Shown one piece after another: positions 55,841 to 64,000 of a stretch of DNA of 64,000 nt (the first letter of the stretch is position 1; each line of letters begins with the position of its first letter). The DNA is from Microbacterium croceum. GTDB taxonomy: Bacteria; Actinomycetota; Actinomycetes; Actinomycetales; Microbacteriaceae. Where the stretch lies: the NCBI RefSeq assembly GCF_023091245.1, contig NZ_JAHWXN010000001.1, positions 2,356,001 to 2,420,000 on the forward strand, given 5' to 3'. A program made the translations under genes and the position numbers. The notes under the pieces are model-generated. The model was not told the DNA's origin. It made no database searches and worked only from the letters and a program-made list of their open reading frames with translations.

Positions 55841-56524
55841 GTGAGCAGACAGCCCCGCGCAGTCCTTTGGGACATGGATGGAACACTCGTCGACACCGAG
55901 CCCTACTGGATGGACGCTGAGACAGCGTTGGTGGAATCCTTCGGCGGCTCTTGGAGCCACGACGACGCACTCCAGCTGGTGGGCAACGGCCTGAACGACA
56001 GCGCGATCATCCTGCAGGGCGCCGGCGTCGACATGGAGGCGGAGGCGATCATCTCGCTCCTCACCGACTCCGTGCAAGAGGCGCTGCGCACGCAGGGTGT
56101 GCCCTTCCGCCCGGGTGCCAGGGAGCTGCTGGCAGACCTCAAGGCGGCGGGCATTCCCACCGCGCTGGTGACGATGTCGCTGCGCCGCATGGCTCTCGGC
56201 GTGGTGGAACTCATCGATTTCGACGCCTTCGACCTCGTGGTCGCCGGCGATGACGTCGAGAACCCCAAGCCGCACCCCGAGCCCTACCTGCAGGCTGCTG
56301 CGTTGCTCGACATCGACATCGCCGATGCGATCGTGATCGAGGATTCGCCGACCGGTCTGCGCGCGGGCCTCGCTTCAGGGGCCGTGACGCTCGGCGTACC
56401 CCACATCGTCCCGCTCCACGACGTCGGGGCGCATGAACTCTGGCCGACACTGGAGAAGCGCAGCACCGCCGACCTGATCGACCTCTTCGACCGCCTGAAC
56501 ACCACGACCGGAGCCATCCGATGA
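55841..56524 (+). CDS. HAD-superfamily phosphatase
   Basis: A 227-residue HAD hydrolase of subfamily IA. LWDMDGTLVDTEPYW near residue 9 holds the nucleophile Asp, TALVTMS motif II, KPHPEPYL the Lys and IEDSPTGLRAGLASG motif IV. Probably a small sugar-phosphate phosphatase. GTG 55841 is 7 bases after TAGCAT; an in-frame ATG at 55832 sits within that hexamer. Leads trmI with ATGA overlap. Confidence 0.92.
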   Translation: MSRQPRAVLWDMDGTLVDTEPYWMDAETALVESFGGSWSHDDALQLVGNGLNDSAIILQGAGVDMEAEAIISLLTDSVQEALRTQGVPFRPGARELLADLKAAGIPTALVTMSLRRMALGVVELIDFDAFDLVVAGDDVENPKPHPEPYLQAAALLDIDIADAIVIEDSPTGLRAGLASGAVTLGVPHIVPLHDVGAHELWPTLEKRSTADLIDLFDRLNTTTGAIR

Positions 56525-57540
56525 CCGAAACTCGCACGCAGCGCCCCAGCGGCCCGTTCCGGGAGGGCGACCGGGTGCAGTTGACCGGTCCGAAGGGGCG
56601 TCTGCACACCGTCACGCTTCGCCAGGACGGCGAGCTGCACACGCACCAGGGTGTGCTCCGGCACCGCGACCTGATCGGGCTGCCTGACGGTTCGGTGCTG
56701 GCCAACAGCTCGGGGCATGAGTACCTCGCCCTGCGTCCTCTGTTGCGCGACTTCGCCATGTCGATGCCGCGCGGCGCAGCGATCATCTACCCGAAGGACG
56801 CCGCGCAGATCGTGATGCAGGCCGACATCTTCCCCGGCGCTACCGTGGTCGAGGCGGGTGTCGGCTCCGGAGCGCTGTCGCTATCGCTGCTTCGTGCGAT
56901 CGGCTCGGACGGGAAGCTGATCTCGTTCGAGCGCCGCGAGGACTTCGCGGATGTGGCCCGCGGCAATGTCGAGACGTTCTTCGGCGGTACCCCCGACACG
57001 TGGCGCGTGGTCGTCGGCAACCTTCTCGAGGCGCTTCCCGTCGAGGCCGAACCCGGCAGCGTCGACCGCGTCGTGCTCGACATGCTCGCGCCGTGGGAGT
57101 GCATCGATGTCGTGGCCGATGCGCTCACGCCCGGCGGAGTCGTGCTCTGCTACGTCGCAACCGCCACGCAGCTGTCTCGCGTTGCCGAGTACATCCGGGC
57201 CACCGGTCTGTTCACCGAGCCGGACGCCTCTGAGACGATGGTGCGCGGCTGGCATGTCGAAGGACTCGCCGTGCGCCCCGATCACCGCATGGTCGCGCAC
57301 ACCGGTTTCCTCATCACCGCACGTCGTCTCGCTCCCGGCGCGATCGCCCCGTCCGTGAAGCGACGGGCGTCGAAGAGCAGCTACGGCGACGACGACGTCG
57401 AGCAGTGGACCCCCGGCGCCGTCGGCGACAGAGAGATCAACGACAAGAACCTGCGCAAGCGCGCAAGAGAGGCGGCCAAAGCTGCCGAAGGGGCGCGCCT
57501 GGCGGCGACTTCGCGCGAATCGGACCAGCCGACGGAATAG
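56521..57540 (+). CDS. trmI: tRNA (adenine-58-N1)-methyltransferase
   Basis: A 339-residue SAM methyltransferase that makes m1A58 in tRNA. An N-terminal beta domain (GDRVQLTGPKGRLHTV) precedes the Rossmann fold with VVEAGVGSGALSLSLLRAIG near residue 104 and VVLDMLAPWE. The C-terminal 50 residues form a charged tail (RKRAREAAKAAEGARL). Its mycobacterial orthologue lies at the edge of the proteasome locus. Confidence 0.95.
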   Translation: MTETRTQRPSGPFREGDRVQLTGPKGRLHTVTLRQDGELHTHQGVLRHRDLIGLPDGSVLANSSGHEYLALRPLLRDFAMSMPRGAAIIYPKDAAQIVMQADIFPGATVVEAGVGSGALSLSLLRAIGSDGKLISFERREDFADVARGNVETFFGGTPDTWRVVVGNLLEALPVEAEPGSVDRVVLDMLAPWECIDVVADALTPGGVVLCYVATATQLSRVAEYIRATGLFTEPDASETMVRGWHVEGLAVRPDHRMVAHTGFLITARRLAPGAIAPSVKRRASKSSYGDDDVEQWTPGAVGDREINDKNLRKRAREAAKAAEGARLAATSRESDQPTE

Positions 57541-57543
57541 ACT
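57538..57543 (+). promoter_or_regulatory. Predicted -10 element for the FKBP-like lipoprotein gene
   Basis: TAGACT uses the TAG stop codon of trmI as its first half and ends 7 bases before the GTG at 57551. Confidence 0.5.
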
Positions 57544-57550
57544 GGAGCGC

Positions 57551-58483
57551 GTGCGTAAAACGTCCGCCGTTCTGGCCACTCTCAGCCTCGCCGTCCTCGC
57601 CCTGACCGGGTGCACCGCAGCGCCGTCGTTCAACGGCGCCGCCTGCGACCGTGCTGCTGCCGGTGATGGCATCAAGGATGCCGTGACGGTCACCGGTGAC
57701 GTGGGTGCCGCTCCCGATGTCACTGTCTTCTCGCCGCTCACGCTCACCGAGCCCGTATATGCAGACCTCACGGTCGGAGACGGGCGTGCGATCGAGAACC
57801 CCAACCAGGTCGTGTCCCTCGAGTTGTCGCTGTACAGCGGAGACACGGGCAAGAAGGTCTTCGCGACGGCATACGACGAGAACCAACGCGGTCTGTCCAC
57901 GACCGCCTCCTGGTCTGAGCAGTCTCCGGGGCTCGGGGAAGTCCTCCAGTGCGCCACCGCAGGCTCGCGGATCGTCGCCGGGCTGACTCCTGACGCTTTC
58001 GGCGCCAAATCCCTCAGCGGCATCGGTCTCGAGGACGACGACAACGTGGTGTTCGTGATCGACGTGGTCGACGTCTTCCCGTCGAAGGCAGAGGGAACGC
58101 TCCAGTTCAACGACGGGGCAGGCATGCCCACGGTCGTGCGGGCTCCCGACGGCACCCCCGGTGTCATCATCCCTGATACCGCTGCACCGGAGAAGACCAC
58201 GGTGCAGACGCTGATCAAGGGCGACGGACCGGCGCTCACCGCGGATCAGACGCCGGTCGTGAACGTGACCGCTGTGAACTGGGATGACAAGTCGATCGTC
58301 ACCACGACCTGGGGTACGACTCCGCGTGTCGACCTCGGTACCGCCGTTCCCGAGGTCGGCAAGGCTCTGGTCGGTGCGCCGGTGGGCTCTCAGCTTCTCG
58401 TCGTCGTGCCGGGGCTCGACCAGGCGTCCGCCATCGTCTACGTCGTCGACGTCCTCGGCGTCGCTCCGGCCGCCACGCAGTGA
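57551..58483 (+). CDS. FKBP-like peptidyl-prolyl isomerase lipoprotein
   Basis: A 310-residue lipoprotein with lipobox LALTGC (Cys near residue 21). Residues 210-310 resemble an FKBP domain: VNVTAVNWDDKSIV, then AVPEVGKALVGAPVGSQLLVVVPG and IVYVVDVLGV, though active-site aromatics are partly replaced. A first, more diverged domain covers 30-190. It would help fold exported proteins. The stop touches the pafB start. Confidence 0.82.
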   Translation: MRKTSAVLATLSLAVLALTGCTAAPSFNGAACDRAAAGDGIKDAVTVTGDVGAAPDVTVFSPLTLTEPVYADLTVGDGRAIENPNQVVSLELSLYSGDTGKKVFATAYDENQRGLSTTASWSEQSPGLGEVLQCATAGSRIVAGLTPDAFGAKSLSGIGLEDDDNVVFVIDVVDVFPSKAEGTLQFNDGAGMPTVVRAPDGTPGVIIPDTAAPEKTTVQTLIKGDGPALTADQTPVVNVTAVNWDDKSIVTTTWGTTPRVDLGTAVPEVGKALVGAPVGSQLLVVVPGLDQASAIVYVVDVLGVAPAATQ

Positions 58484-59472
58484 TGGCTGCCCGGATACCC
58501 GCGGAGGAGCGCCTGACGAATCTCGTCGTGGCGCTGATGGCCACGGAGATCGGGCTCACCAAACAGCAGATCCTCGACAACGTCTCCGGCTACCGGCAGC
58601 GTGCGAGCGCGGGAACGCGGTCGGACGCACTGGAGAAGATGTTCGAGCGCGACAAGGAAGAGCTGCGTTCTCTCGGGGTCCCCATCGAGACCATCGGCGA
58701 CGCGGCAGATCCGAATGACCTCCGCGAAGCCCGCTACCGCATTCCCCAGGCCGAGTACGATCTCCCGAGCGACATCGAGTTCACCCCGGCCGAACTCGCC
58801 GTGCTCCGACTTGCGGGGAGCGTCTGGAGCGCGGAGTCGGCCTCCGGCGACGCTCAGGCGGGCGTACGCAAGATCCGCGCGCTCGGTATCGACGGGGATG
58901 AGCCGATCATCGGTTTCGCTCCCCGCATCACTGCTCAAGATCCCGCTTTCGCCGCGCTCCAGGCCGCGATCGAGAAGAGTCGCGTGGTGTCATTCGACTA
59001 CCTCAAGCCGGGCGAGGACGCTCCGCGACGCCGCACGATCCGGCCGCTCGCACTCGTCGACTACGAGGCGCGATGGCATGTGTTCGGCATCGACGTCACC
59101 GTCGACGAGGACCGCACCTTTCTGCTCGGGAGGATCGTCGGCGATGTCGTGACGAGCTCGACGACGTTCGATGCTTCGCTCCGGGACGGGGCGGGGGAAC
59201 GCGCTCTCAGCGGACTCACCCGCGTCGCGGAGGCGAACTCAGCGCTTCTCGAGATCACGCCCGGTACGGAGGCCGCGCTGCGGCTGGGGCGCCGTGCGCG
59301 TCCCGCGGCGCAGGGAATCGTCGTGCCGTTCGTGGATCTGCACATCCTGGCCGACGAGCTCGCGTCCTATGGCCCTGAGGTGCGCGTGGTCGAGCCCTCG
59401 TCGCTCAGAGACGAGGTCATCGCGCGTCTCCGGGCCGTGGTCGCGGCGCACCCTGAGGGGACCGCTCTATGA
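58483..59472 (+). CDS. pafB: WYL-domain regulator PafB
   Basis: A 329-residue regulator with an N-terminal winged helix (EERLTNLVVALMATEIGLTK, helices at 5-60) and a WYL domain (VSFDYLKPGEDAPRRRTIRP, RWHVFGIDV). With PafC it forms the PafBC activator of the mycobacterial DNA-damage response, thought to bind single-stranded nucleic acid through WYL. ATG 58483 overlaps the preceding stop; ATGA overlap to pafC. Confidence 0.93.
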   Translation: MAARIPAEERLTNLVVALMATEIGLTKQQILDNVSGYRQRASAGTRSDALEKMFERDKEELRSLGVPIETIGDAADPNDLREARYRIPQAEYDLPSDIEFTPAELAVLRLAGSVWSAESASGDAQAGVRKIRALGIDGDEPIIGFAPRITAQDPAFAALQAAIEKSRVVSFDYLKPGEDAPRRRTIRPLALVDYEARWHVFGIDVTVDEDRTFLLGRIVGDVVTSSTTFDASLRDGAGERALSGLTRVAEANSALLEITPGTEAALRLGRRARPAAQGIVVPFVDLHILADELASYGPEVRVVEPSSLRDEVIARLRAVVAAHPEGTAL

Positions 59473-60452
59473 CCTCCCAGCCGAAGCCCCTGCTCGCGGC
59501 CGATCGCGTGCGCCTCTACCTCACTCTCGTCCCGTATCTGTTGGAGCACGGCCAGGTATCACTGGCCGAGGCTGCCCGCGAGTTCGACGTCTCTCCGCGC
59601 GAGATGCGCGCGATGGTCGAGAAGCTCACCGTGATCGGCCTGCCCGGCGAGTCCGGATTCTGGCAGCAACCGCAGGAGATGTTCGACATCAACTGGGACC
59701 TGCTGGACCAGGAGGACATCATCGAGATCACCAACGAGGTCGCGCTGCGCCGCGTGCCGCGATTCACCGCGCGCGAGGCAGCCGCGTTGCTCGCCGGGCT
59801 GCAGATGGTCGCCGCCGTTCCCGCGGTATCGGACACGGGTCTCGTCTCCGGTCTGATCTCCAAGCTCTCACGTGGCGCGGCGGATGCGCCAGCTGACGTG
59901 GTCGTCGCCCCTGGTGCCGTCGACGCGGTCCGCGAGGTGGTGGCCCGCGGTGTGCAGGACCGTCGAGCCATCTCGTTCACCTATCAGGCGCCGGATGCGG
60001 AGCCGACGACTCGCACCGTGGATCCGGTGCAGATCCTCATCACCAATGCGCAGTGGTACCTGCAGGGGTGGTGCCATCTGCGACAGGCGATGCGCACGTT
60101 CCACCTCGACCGGGTGAGCGACCCGCAGCTGACCGACATCCCGATCACACATGCCGGAGACCAGCTCCCCGAGGCGTTCGCGAGCCTCGGAGACGAGCGC
60201 GAGGTGACGGTGCGCCTGCCAGAGCGACTCGCGCCGCTGCTCGGGGACTTCCTCACCGCCACGAACCACGAGTCCGATGCCGGTGCTCTCACCGCACACC
60301 TGCACCTCGCGGATCCACGTGGCGTCAAACGCCTCGCGGCGCGGTTCGGCGGCCGCATGGAAGTGCTGGAACCTGCGATCGCACGCAGCGCCGCCCGGGA
60401 GTGGGCTGCATCAGGGCTCGCGCTCTACCGCCAACCCGATGCGGAGGATTGA
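59469..60452 (+). CDS. pafC: WYL-domain regulator PafC
   Basis: A 327-residue partner of PafB with an N-terminal helix-turn-helix (VSLAEAAREFDVSPREMRAMV near residue 34) and a WYL domain (ISFTYQAPDAEPTTRTVDPV, NAQWYLQGWCHLRQAMRTF). It completes PafBC. The protease genes of the Pup-proteasome are not present nearby, so here the pair should act only in transcription. Confidence 0.93.
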   Translation: MTSQPKPLLAADRVRLYLTLVPYLLEHGQVSLAEAAREFDVSPREMRAMVEKLTVIGLPGESGFWQQPQEMFDINWDLLDQEDIIEITNEVALRRVPRFTAREAAALLAGLQMVAAVPAVSDTGLVSGLISKLSRGAADAPADVVVAPGAVDAVREVVARGVQDRRAISFTYQAPDAEPTTRTVDPVQILITNAQWYLQGWCHLRQAMRTFHLDRVSDPQLTDIPITHAGDQLPEAFASLGDEREVTVRLPERLAPLLGDFLTATNHESDAGALTAHLHLADPRGVKRLAARFGGRMEVLEPAIARSAAREWAASGLALYRQPDAED

Positions 60453-60497
60453 TCTGTAGACTGGTAGGAATCGCCCACCGACGACGGGATTATTCAC

Positions 60498-60734
60498 ATG
60501 TTTGCTGGAATGCAAGGCTGGCACTTGCTGATCGTGCTCGCTGTCATCCTGCTCCTGTTCGGCGCAGCGAAGCTCCCGGCCCTCGCGAAGAGCATGGGCC
60601 AGTCGGCTCGCGTCTTCAAAGGCGAGATGAAGGCCATGAAGGAAGAAGACGCGGACCGCGCGGAGAGTGTCGCAGTCGATCCCACCACGGTGAAGGACTC
60701 GGGAACCACCCCTGAGACCCCGCCCCGGGCCTGA
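60498..60734 (+). CDS. tatA: Sec-independent translocase subunit TatA
   Basis: A 78-residue protein: one N-terminal helix (WHLLIVLAVILLLFGAAKLP) with the conserved Phe-Gly hinge, an amphipathic helix (LAKSMGQSARVFKGEMKAM) and a charged tail. It forms the Tat pore with TatC for folded proteins such as the twin-arginine protein at 8938-9804. TAGACT at 60457 is a likely -10, giving a leader of about 30 bases. Confidence 0.95.
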   Translation: MFAGMQGWHLLIVLAVILLLFGAAKLPALAKSMGQSARVFKGEMKAMKEEDADRAESVAVDPTTVKDSGTTPETPPRA

Positions 60735-60740
60735 CCTCTC

Positions 60741-61550
60741 GTGGTAGGCATCGAGCCGACCCGGGAGTTGAAGGCGGGCCGGGATCGACGGATGTCGCTC
60801 GGTGCGCATCTCGTCGAACTTCGCAAGCGTCTGATGCTTGCAGCATTGGCGCTGCTGGTAGGTATGGTCGTTGCGTTCATCATCGCCGACCCCGTCATCC
60901 ACCTCATCACGGAGCCGATCCGCATCATCGCCGACAAGCGCGGCGATGAGTTCAGCGCGCTGAACTTCGGCACGATCACCGCCGCGTTCGACATGCGCAT
61001 GCGCATCGCGTTCTCGATCGGACTCTTCCTCTCCGCCCCGGTGTGGCTCTGGCAGATCTGGGCATTCATCATGCCCGGTCTCACCCGCAAGGAGATCCGC
61101 TACACGATCGGCTTCGTCGTAGCCGCCGTGCCGCTCTTCTTCGCCGGGTGCTATCTCGGGATCATGATCATGCCGCACGTGATCGAGTTGATGTGGAGCT
61201 TCACCCCGGAAGGCGGGACGAACTTCTACCAGGCGAAGGAGTATTACGACTTCATCTTCAAGCTGATGATCGTGATCGGCATCTCGTTCGTTCTCCCGGT
61301 GTTCCTCGTCGCGCTCAATCTGGCCGGCATCATGTCGGGGCGCGCGATTCTCAAGGGATGGCGAGTCGCCATCGTCATCGCCACGGTGTTCGCCGCGCTC
61401 GCGACGCCGGCCGCCGACGTCGTCAGCATGCTGATGCTCGCGGGAATCCTGATCGTCCTCTTCTTCGCGGCGGCGGGTCTCTCGCTCATCTTCGACCGAC
61501 GTAAGCACAAGCGGGATGCGGCCAGCGGGATTCTGCCGGACCCCGTATGA
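60741..61550 (+). CDS. tatC: Sec-independent translocase subunit TatC
   Basis: A 269-residue protein with six helices that recognises twin-arginine signals. SLGAHLVELRKRLMLAALALL near residue 16 (the HLxELRxR motif) and the Glu-containing first loop are kept; WAFIMPGLTRKEIR is another signature. GTG start 6 bases after tatA. ATGA overlap with helY. Confidence 0.96.
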   Translation: MVGIEPTRELKAGRDRRMSLGAHLVELRKRLMLAALALLVGMVVAFIIADPVIHLITEPIRIIADKRGDEFSALNFGTITAAFDMRMRIAFSIGLFLSAPVWLWQIWAFIMPGLTRKEIRYTIGFVVAAVPLFFAGCYLGIMIMPHVIELMWSFTPEGGTNFYQAKEYYDFIFKLMIVIGISFVLPVFLVALNLAGIMSGRAILKGWRVAIVIATVFAALATPAADVVSMLMLAGILIVLFFAAAGLSLIFDRRKHKRDAASGILPDPV

Positions 61551-64000
61551 GCTCGCCCTCGGAGCGGTACGCCGCAGCGCGCGAAGCGGCAGACCATCCT
61601 GAGACGGTGGCGTTCGCAGCGCGACAGAAGTTCGATCTCGACCCCTTCCAGGTGGCGGGCTGCCACGCACTCGAGCGTGGACGCAGCGTGCTGGTCGCCG
61701 CCCCGACGGGTGCAGGCAAGACGATCGTCGGCGAGTTCGCGATCCACCTCGCGATGCAGACGCCGAATCAGAAGGCGTTCTACACGACGCCCATGAAGGC
61801 GCTCTCGAACCAGAAGTTCCGTGAGCTCGTCGAGGTCTACGGCGCCGAGCACGTCGGGCTCCTCACAGGCGACACGAACATCAACGGCAACGCACGCATC
61901 GTGGTGATGACCACGGAGGTGCTGCGAAACATGATCTACGCCGACTCAGCGGCCCTTCGCGACCTGCGCTACGTCGTGATGGACGAGGTGCACTACCTCG
62001 CCGATCGCTTCCGTGGCGCGGTGTGGGAAGAGGTCATCATCCACCTGCCGCAGCACGTGCGGCTGGTCTCGCTGAGCGCCACGGTCTCGAATGCCGAGGA
62101 GTTCGGAGACTGGCTCGACACGGTGCGGGGCGATACCGAGGTGATCGTCTCCGAGATCCGCCCCGTGCCCCTCGAGCAGCATGTGCTCGTGCGCGATGAT
62201 CTGCTCCCGCTGTTCGACGACCGCGCGGGCATCGCGACCGCTCAGGTCAACCAGGAGCTGATGCGGATCAGATCCTTCACCGGATCGCAGTACGACAACA
62301 ACCGACGAGCGCAGTCGTACGTCAGCGCTCGTCACGCAGGACGCCAGGCGAAGCGGCCCGAGCGCGGCGGCCGCCGCCCCGTGCGCTCCGCGAACGTGCG
62401 ACGCATCGAGCGCATGGACCGGCCGGATGTCGTGCGGCTCCTCGAGCGCGCGAACCTGCTCCCCGCGATCTTCTTCATCTTCAGCCGTGTCGGCTGCGAT
62501 GCCGCAGTGCAGCAAGTCCGGCGCTCCGGCATCCGGCTCACGACCACGGAGGAACGTGCGGAGATCCGCGCCCTCGTGGAGGAGCGCACGCGCACCCTGC
62601 AGGAGGAGGACCTCGGCGTCCTCGGCTATTGGGACTGGCTCGACAACCTCGAACGGGGGGTTGCCGCGCACCACGCCGGGCTGCTCCCCGCTTTCAAGGA
62701 GGTCGTCGAGGAACTCTTCCGGCGCAAGCTCGTCAAGGCCGTCTTCGCGACCGAGACGCTGGCGTTGGGTATCAACATGCCGGCGCGGACCGTCGTGCTC
62801 GAGAAGATGGAGAAGTTCAACGGCGAGGCCCGCGTCGCGATCACCTCGGGGGAGTACACCCAGCTCACCGGCCGCGCAGGACGCCGAGGGATCGACGTGG
62901 AGGGTCACGCCGTCGTGCAGTGGACCGAGGGCATGGACCCCCAAGCGGTCGCCGCGCTCGCGTCGCGACGCACCTACCCGCTGAACTCGAGCTTCCGGCC
63001 GACCTACAACATGGCCGTGAATCTGATCGACCTGTTCGGGAAGCCGCGCGCCCGACAGATTCTCGAGTCGTCCTTCGCCCAGTTCCAGGCCGACCGCTCG
63101 GTCGTGGGTCTCGCACGACAGGTCCGTGAAGCCGAGGGGTCGCTGGCGGGCTACGAGAAGTCCATGGCCTGTGACCACGGTGACTTCCCCGAGTATGCGG
63201 CGATCCGACGCGAACTCAGCGACCTCGAGAAGAAGAACCGCCAGGACACCCAGGCTCCTCGGGCCTCCCGCGAGAAGCGGATGAAGCGGATCCAGTCGCT
63301 GCGAACACGCATGCAGCGCCACCCCTGCCACCGTTGCCCCGATCGCGAGGCGCACGCACGCTGGGCGGAGCGCTACTGGAAGCTCAAGCGGCAGACCGAC
63401 CGTATCCGCCGCCAGATCGAGACGCGCACCGGCACCGTCGCCCGCGTCTTCGACCGCGTCGTGGAGGTGCTGGAGACCCTCGACTATCTCAGCGAAGAGA
63501 ACGGGAATACCGTCCTCACGGAAGACGGACGGACGATGCGCCGGATCTACGGCGATCGGGATCTCCTGGTGGCCGAATCGCTGCGACAGAACCTCTGGAA
63601 GGGCCTGGATGCGCCTTCGCTGGCGGCGATGGCATGTTGCCTGGTCTACGAGCCGCGTCGCGACGAAGCGAACTTGGGGGAGCGGGGGCTGCCGCGAGGC
63701 TCGTTCCGCGCCGCTTACGACAAGACCACCACGCTGTGGGCCGAGCTGGACGATCTGGAGAAGGACCACCATCTGCCGGGGACCGAGCCGCTGGCGGCCG
63801 GACTGGCCGGTCCCATGCACGCCTGGGCGCGCGGAGGGATGCTCGACCAGGTGCTGGTCGATGCCGACATGTCCGCAGGCGACTTCGTGAGGTGGGCGAA
63901 GCAGACGATCGATCTGCTCGACCAGCTGTCGATCGTGGCGGAGGACGGGGCCCTCGCCCGCACGGCACGCCTGGCGCTCGACGGCGTCCGCCGTGGCATC
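61547..64000 (+). CDS. helY: HelY/Mtr4-like DEAD/DEAH RNA helicase (partial, 3' end outside window)
   Basis: At least 818 residues, open at the window end. SF2 helicase motifs: Walker A APTGAGKTIVGEF near residue 50, MDEVHYLADRFRG (DEVH), SLSATVSNAEEFGDW, HHAGLLP and QLTGRAGRRGID. A Cys-rich stretch HPCHRCPDREAH near residue 590 may bind zinc. This Ski2/Mtr4-type enzyme is conserved after tatC in actinobacteria and probably unwinds structured RNA. Confidence 0.94.
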   Translation, partial: MSSPSERYAAAREAADHPETVAFAARQKFDLDPFQVAGCHALERGRSVLVAAPTGAGKTIVGEFAIHLAMQTPNQKAFYTTPMKALSNQKFRELVEVYGAEHVGLLTGDTNINGNARIVVMTTEVLRNMIYADSAALRDLRYVVMDEVHYLADRFRGAVWEEVIIHLPQHVRLVSLSATVSNAEEFGDWLDTVRGDTEVIVSEIRPVPLEQHVLVRDDLLPLFDDRAGIATAQVNQELMRIRSFTGSQYDNNRRAQSYVSARHAGRQAKRPERGGRRPVRSANVRRIERMDRPDVVRLLERANLLPAIFFIFSRVGCDAAVQQVRRSGIRLTTTEERAEIRALVEERTRTLQEEDLGVLGYWDWLDNLERGVAAHHAGLLPAFKEVVEELFRRKLVKAVFATETLALGINMPARTVVLEKMEKFNGEARVAITSGEYTQLTGRAGRRGIDVEGHAVVQWTEGMDPQAVAALASRRTYPLNSSFRPTYNMAVNLIDLFGKPRARQILESSFAQFQADRSVVGLARQVREAEGSLAGYEKSMACDHGDFPEYAAIRRELSDLEKKNRQDTQAPRASREKRMKRIQSLRTRMQRHPCHRCPDREAHARWAERYWKLKRQTDRIRRQIETRTGTVARVFDRVVEVLETLDYLSEENGNTVLTEDGRTMRRIYGDRDLLVAESLRQNLWKGLDAPSLAAMACCLVYEPRRDEANLGERGLPRGSFRAAYDKTTTLWAELDDLEKDHHLPGTEPLAAGLAGPMHAWARGGMLDQVLVDADMSAGDFVRWAKQTIDLLDQLSIVAEDGALARTARLALDGVRRGI

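Noticed and set aside
61946..63820. A 624-codon minus-strand frame opposite helY.
   Set aside because: The plus-strand frame has all SF2 helicase motifs through the same stretch; the reverse frame has none.

Overview
The window reads as a contiguous chromosomal segment of a high-GC Gram-positive actinobacterium, most likely family Microbacteriaceae (Microbacterium or a close relative). The evidence is very GC-rich codon use, many GTG starts, gatCAB-type amidotransferase, pafB-pafC-tatA-tatC-helY order, an SSB paralogue, EttA, Er-VIT and a mycobacterial-style branched-chain amino acid operon. No rRNA, insertion sequence, prophage or CRISPR array was seen, and no gene-free stretch exceeds about 200 bases.

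Layout. 1-5.8 kb: end of gatA, gatB, dinB, a GerW-like protein with a P-loop ATPase, the opposing metallopeptidase-clpS-DUF2017 operon and a LysE exporter. 5.8-10 kb: a CPH-type copper ATPase with a CsoR-like operator, tRNA-His, orn, a Tat-exported protein with a duplicated domain, and tRNA-Arg. 10-15.6 kb: a small unknown gene, an SSB paralogue, a lipoprotein, ettA, two thioesterases and an unknown gene. 15.6-24.3 kb: an overlapping mscS-truncated haemoglobin-FAD dehydrogenase operon, pepN, hemH, rpiB and a Nei-type glycosylase. 24.3-30 kb: amidohydrolase, dps, gamma carbonic anhydrase, a CAT-anticodon tRNA, a YihY membrane protein, an exonuclease and an alpha/beta hydrolase.

30-40.7 kb is a catabolic block for branched-chain amino acids: an Lrp regulator diverging from the E1alpha-E1beta-E2 keto-acid dehydrogenase genes, then a TetR regulator diverging from a biotin-dependent acyl-CoA carboxylase, acyl-CoA dehydrogenase, MaoC hydratase and CitE-like lyase. 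Both divergent regions carry clear inverted repeats that look like operators. The set matches the bkd/accD1-accA1-fadE19-citE cluster of Mycobacterium, so leucine would be carried from its keto acid to acetyl-CoA and acetoacetate.

40.7-47.1 kb holds a phosphatase, a sirtuin, a SpoU methyltransferase, an SGNH hydrolase, a DEAD/DEAH helicase and an iron transporter fused to a ferritin-like domain. 47.1-52.5 kb is the most accessory-looking part: a membrane DUF4956 protein, a VTC (polyphosphate polymerase) domain protein and a beta-helical lipoprotein diverge from a phosphodiester glycosidase and a GT2-GtrA fusion, around three tandem 11-bp repeats. 52.5-64 kb: tRNA-Leu, an M20 peptidase, uppP, a PAC2 protein, a HAD phosphatase, trmI, an FKBP-like lipoprotein, pafB, pafC, tatA, tatC and the start of helY. 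The Pup-proteasome genes that sit between trmI and pafB in Mycobacterium are absent here.

At least thirteen genes have a TANNNT hexamer ending 6 or 7 bases before the start codon, which indicates widespread leaderless transcription.
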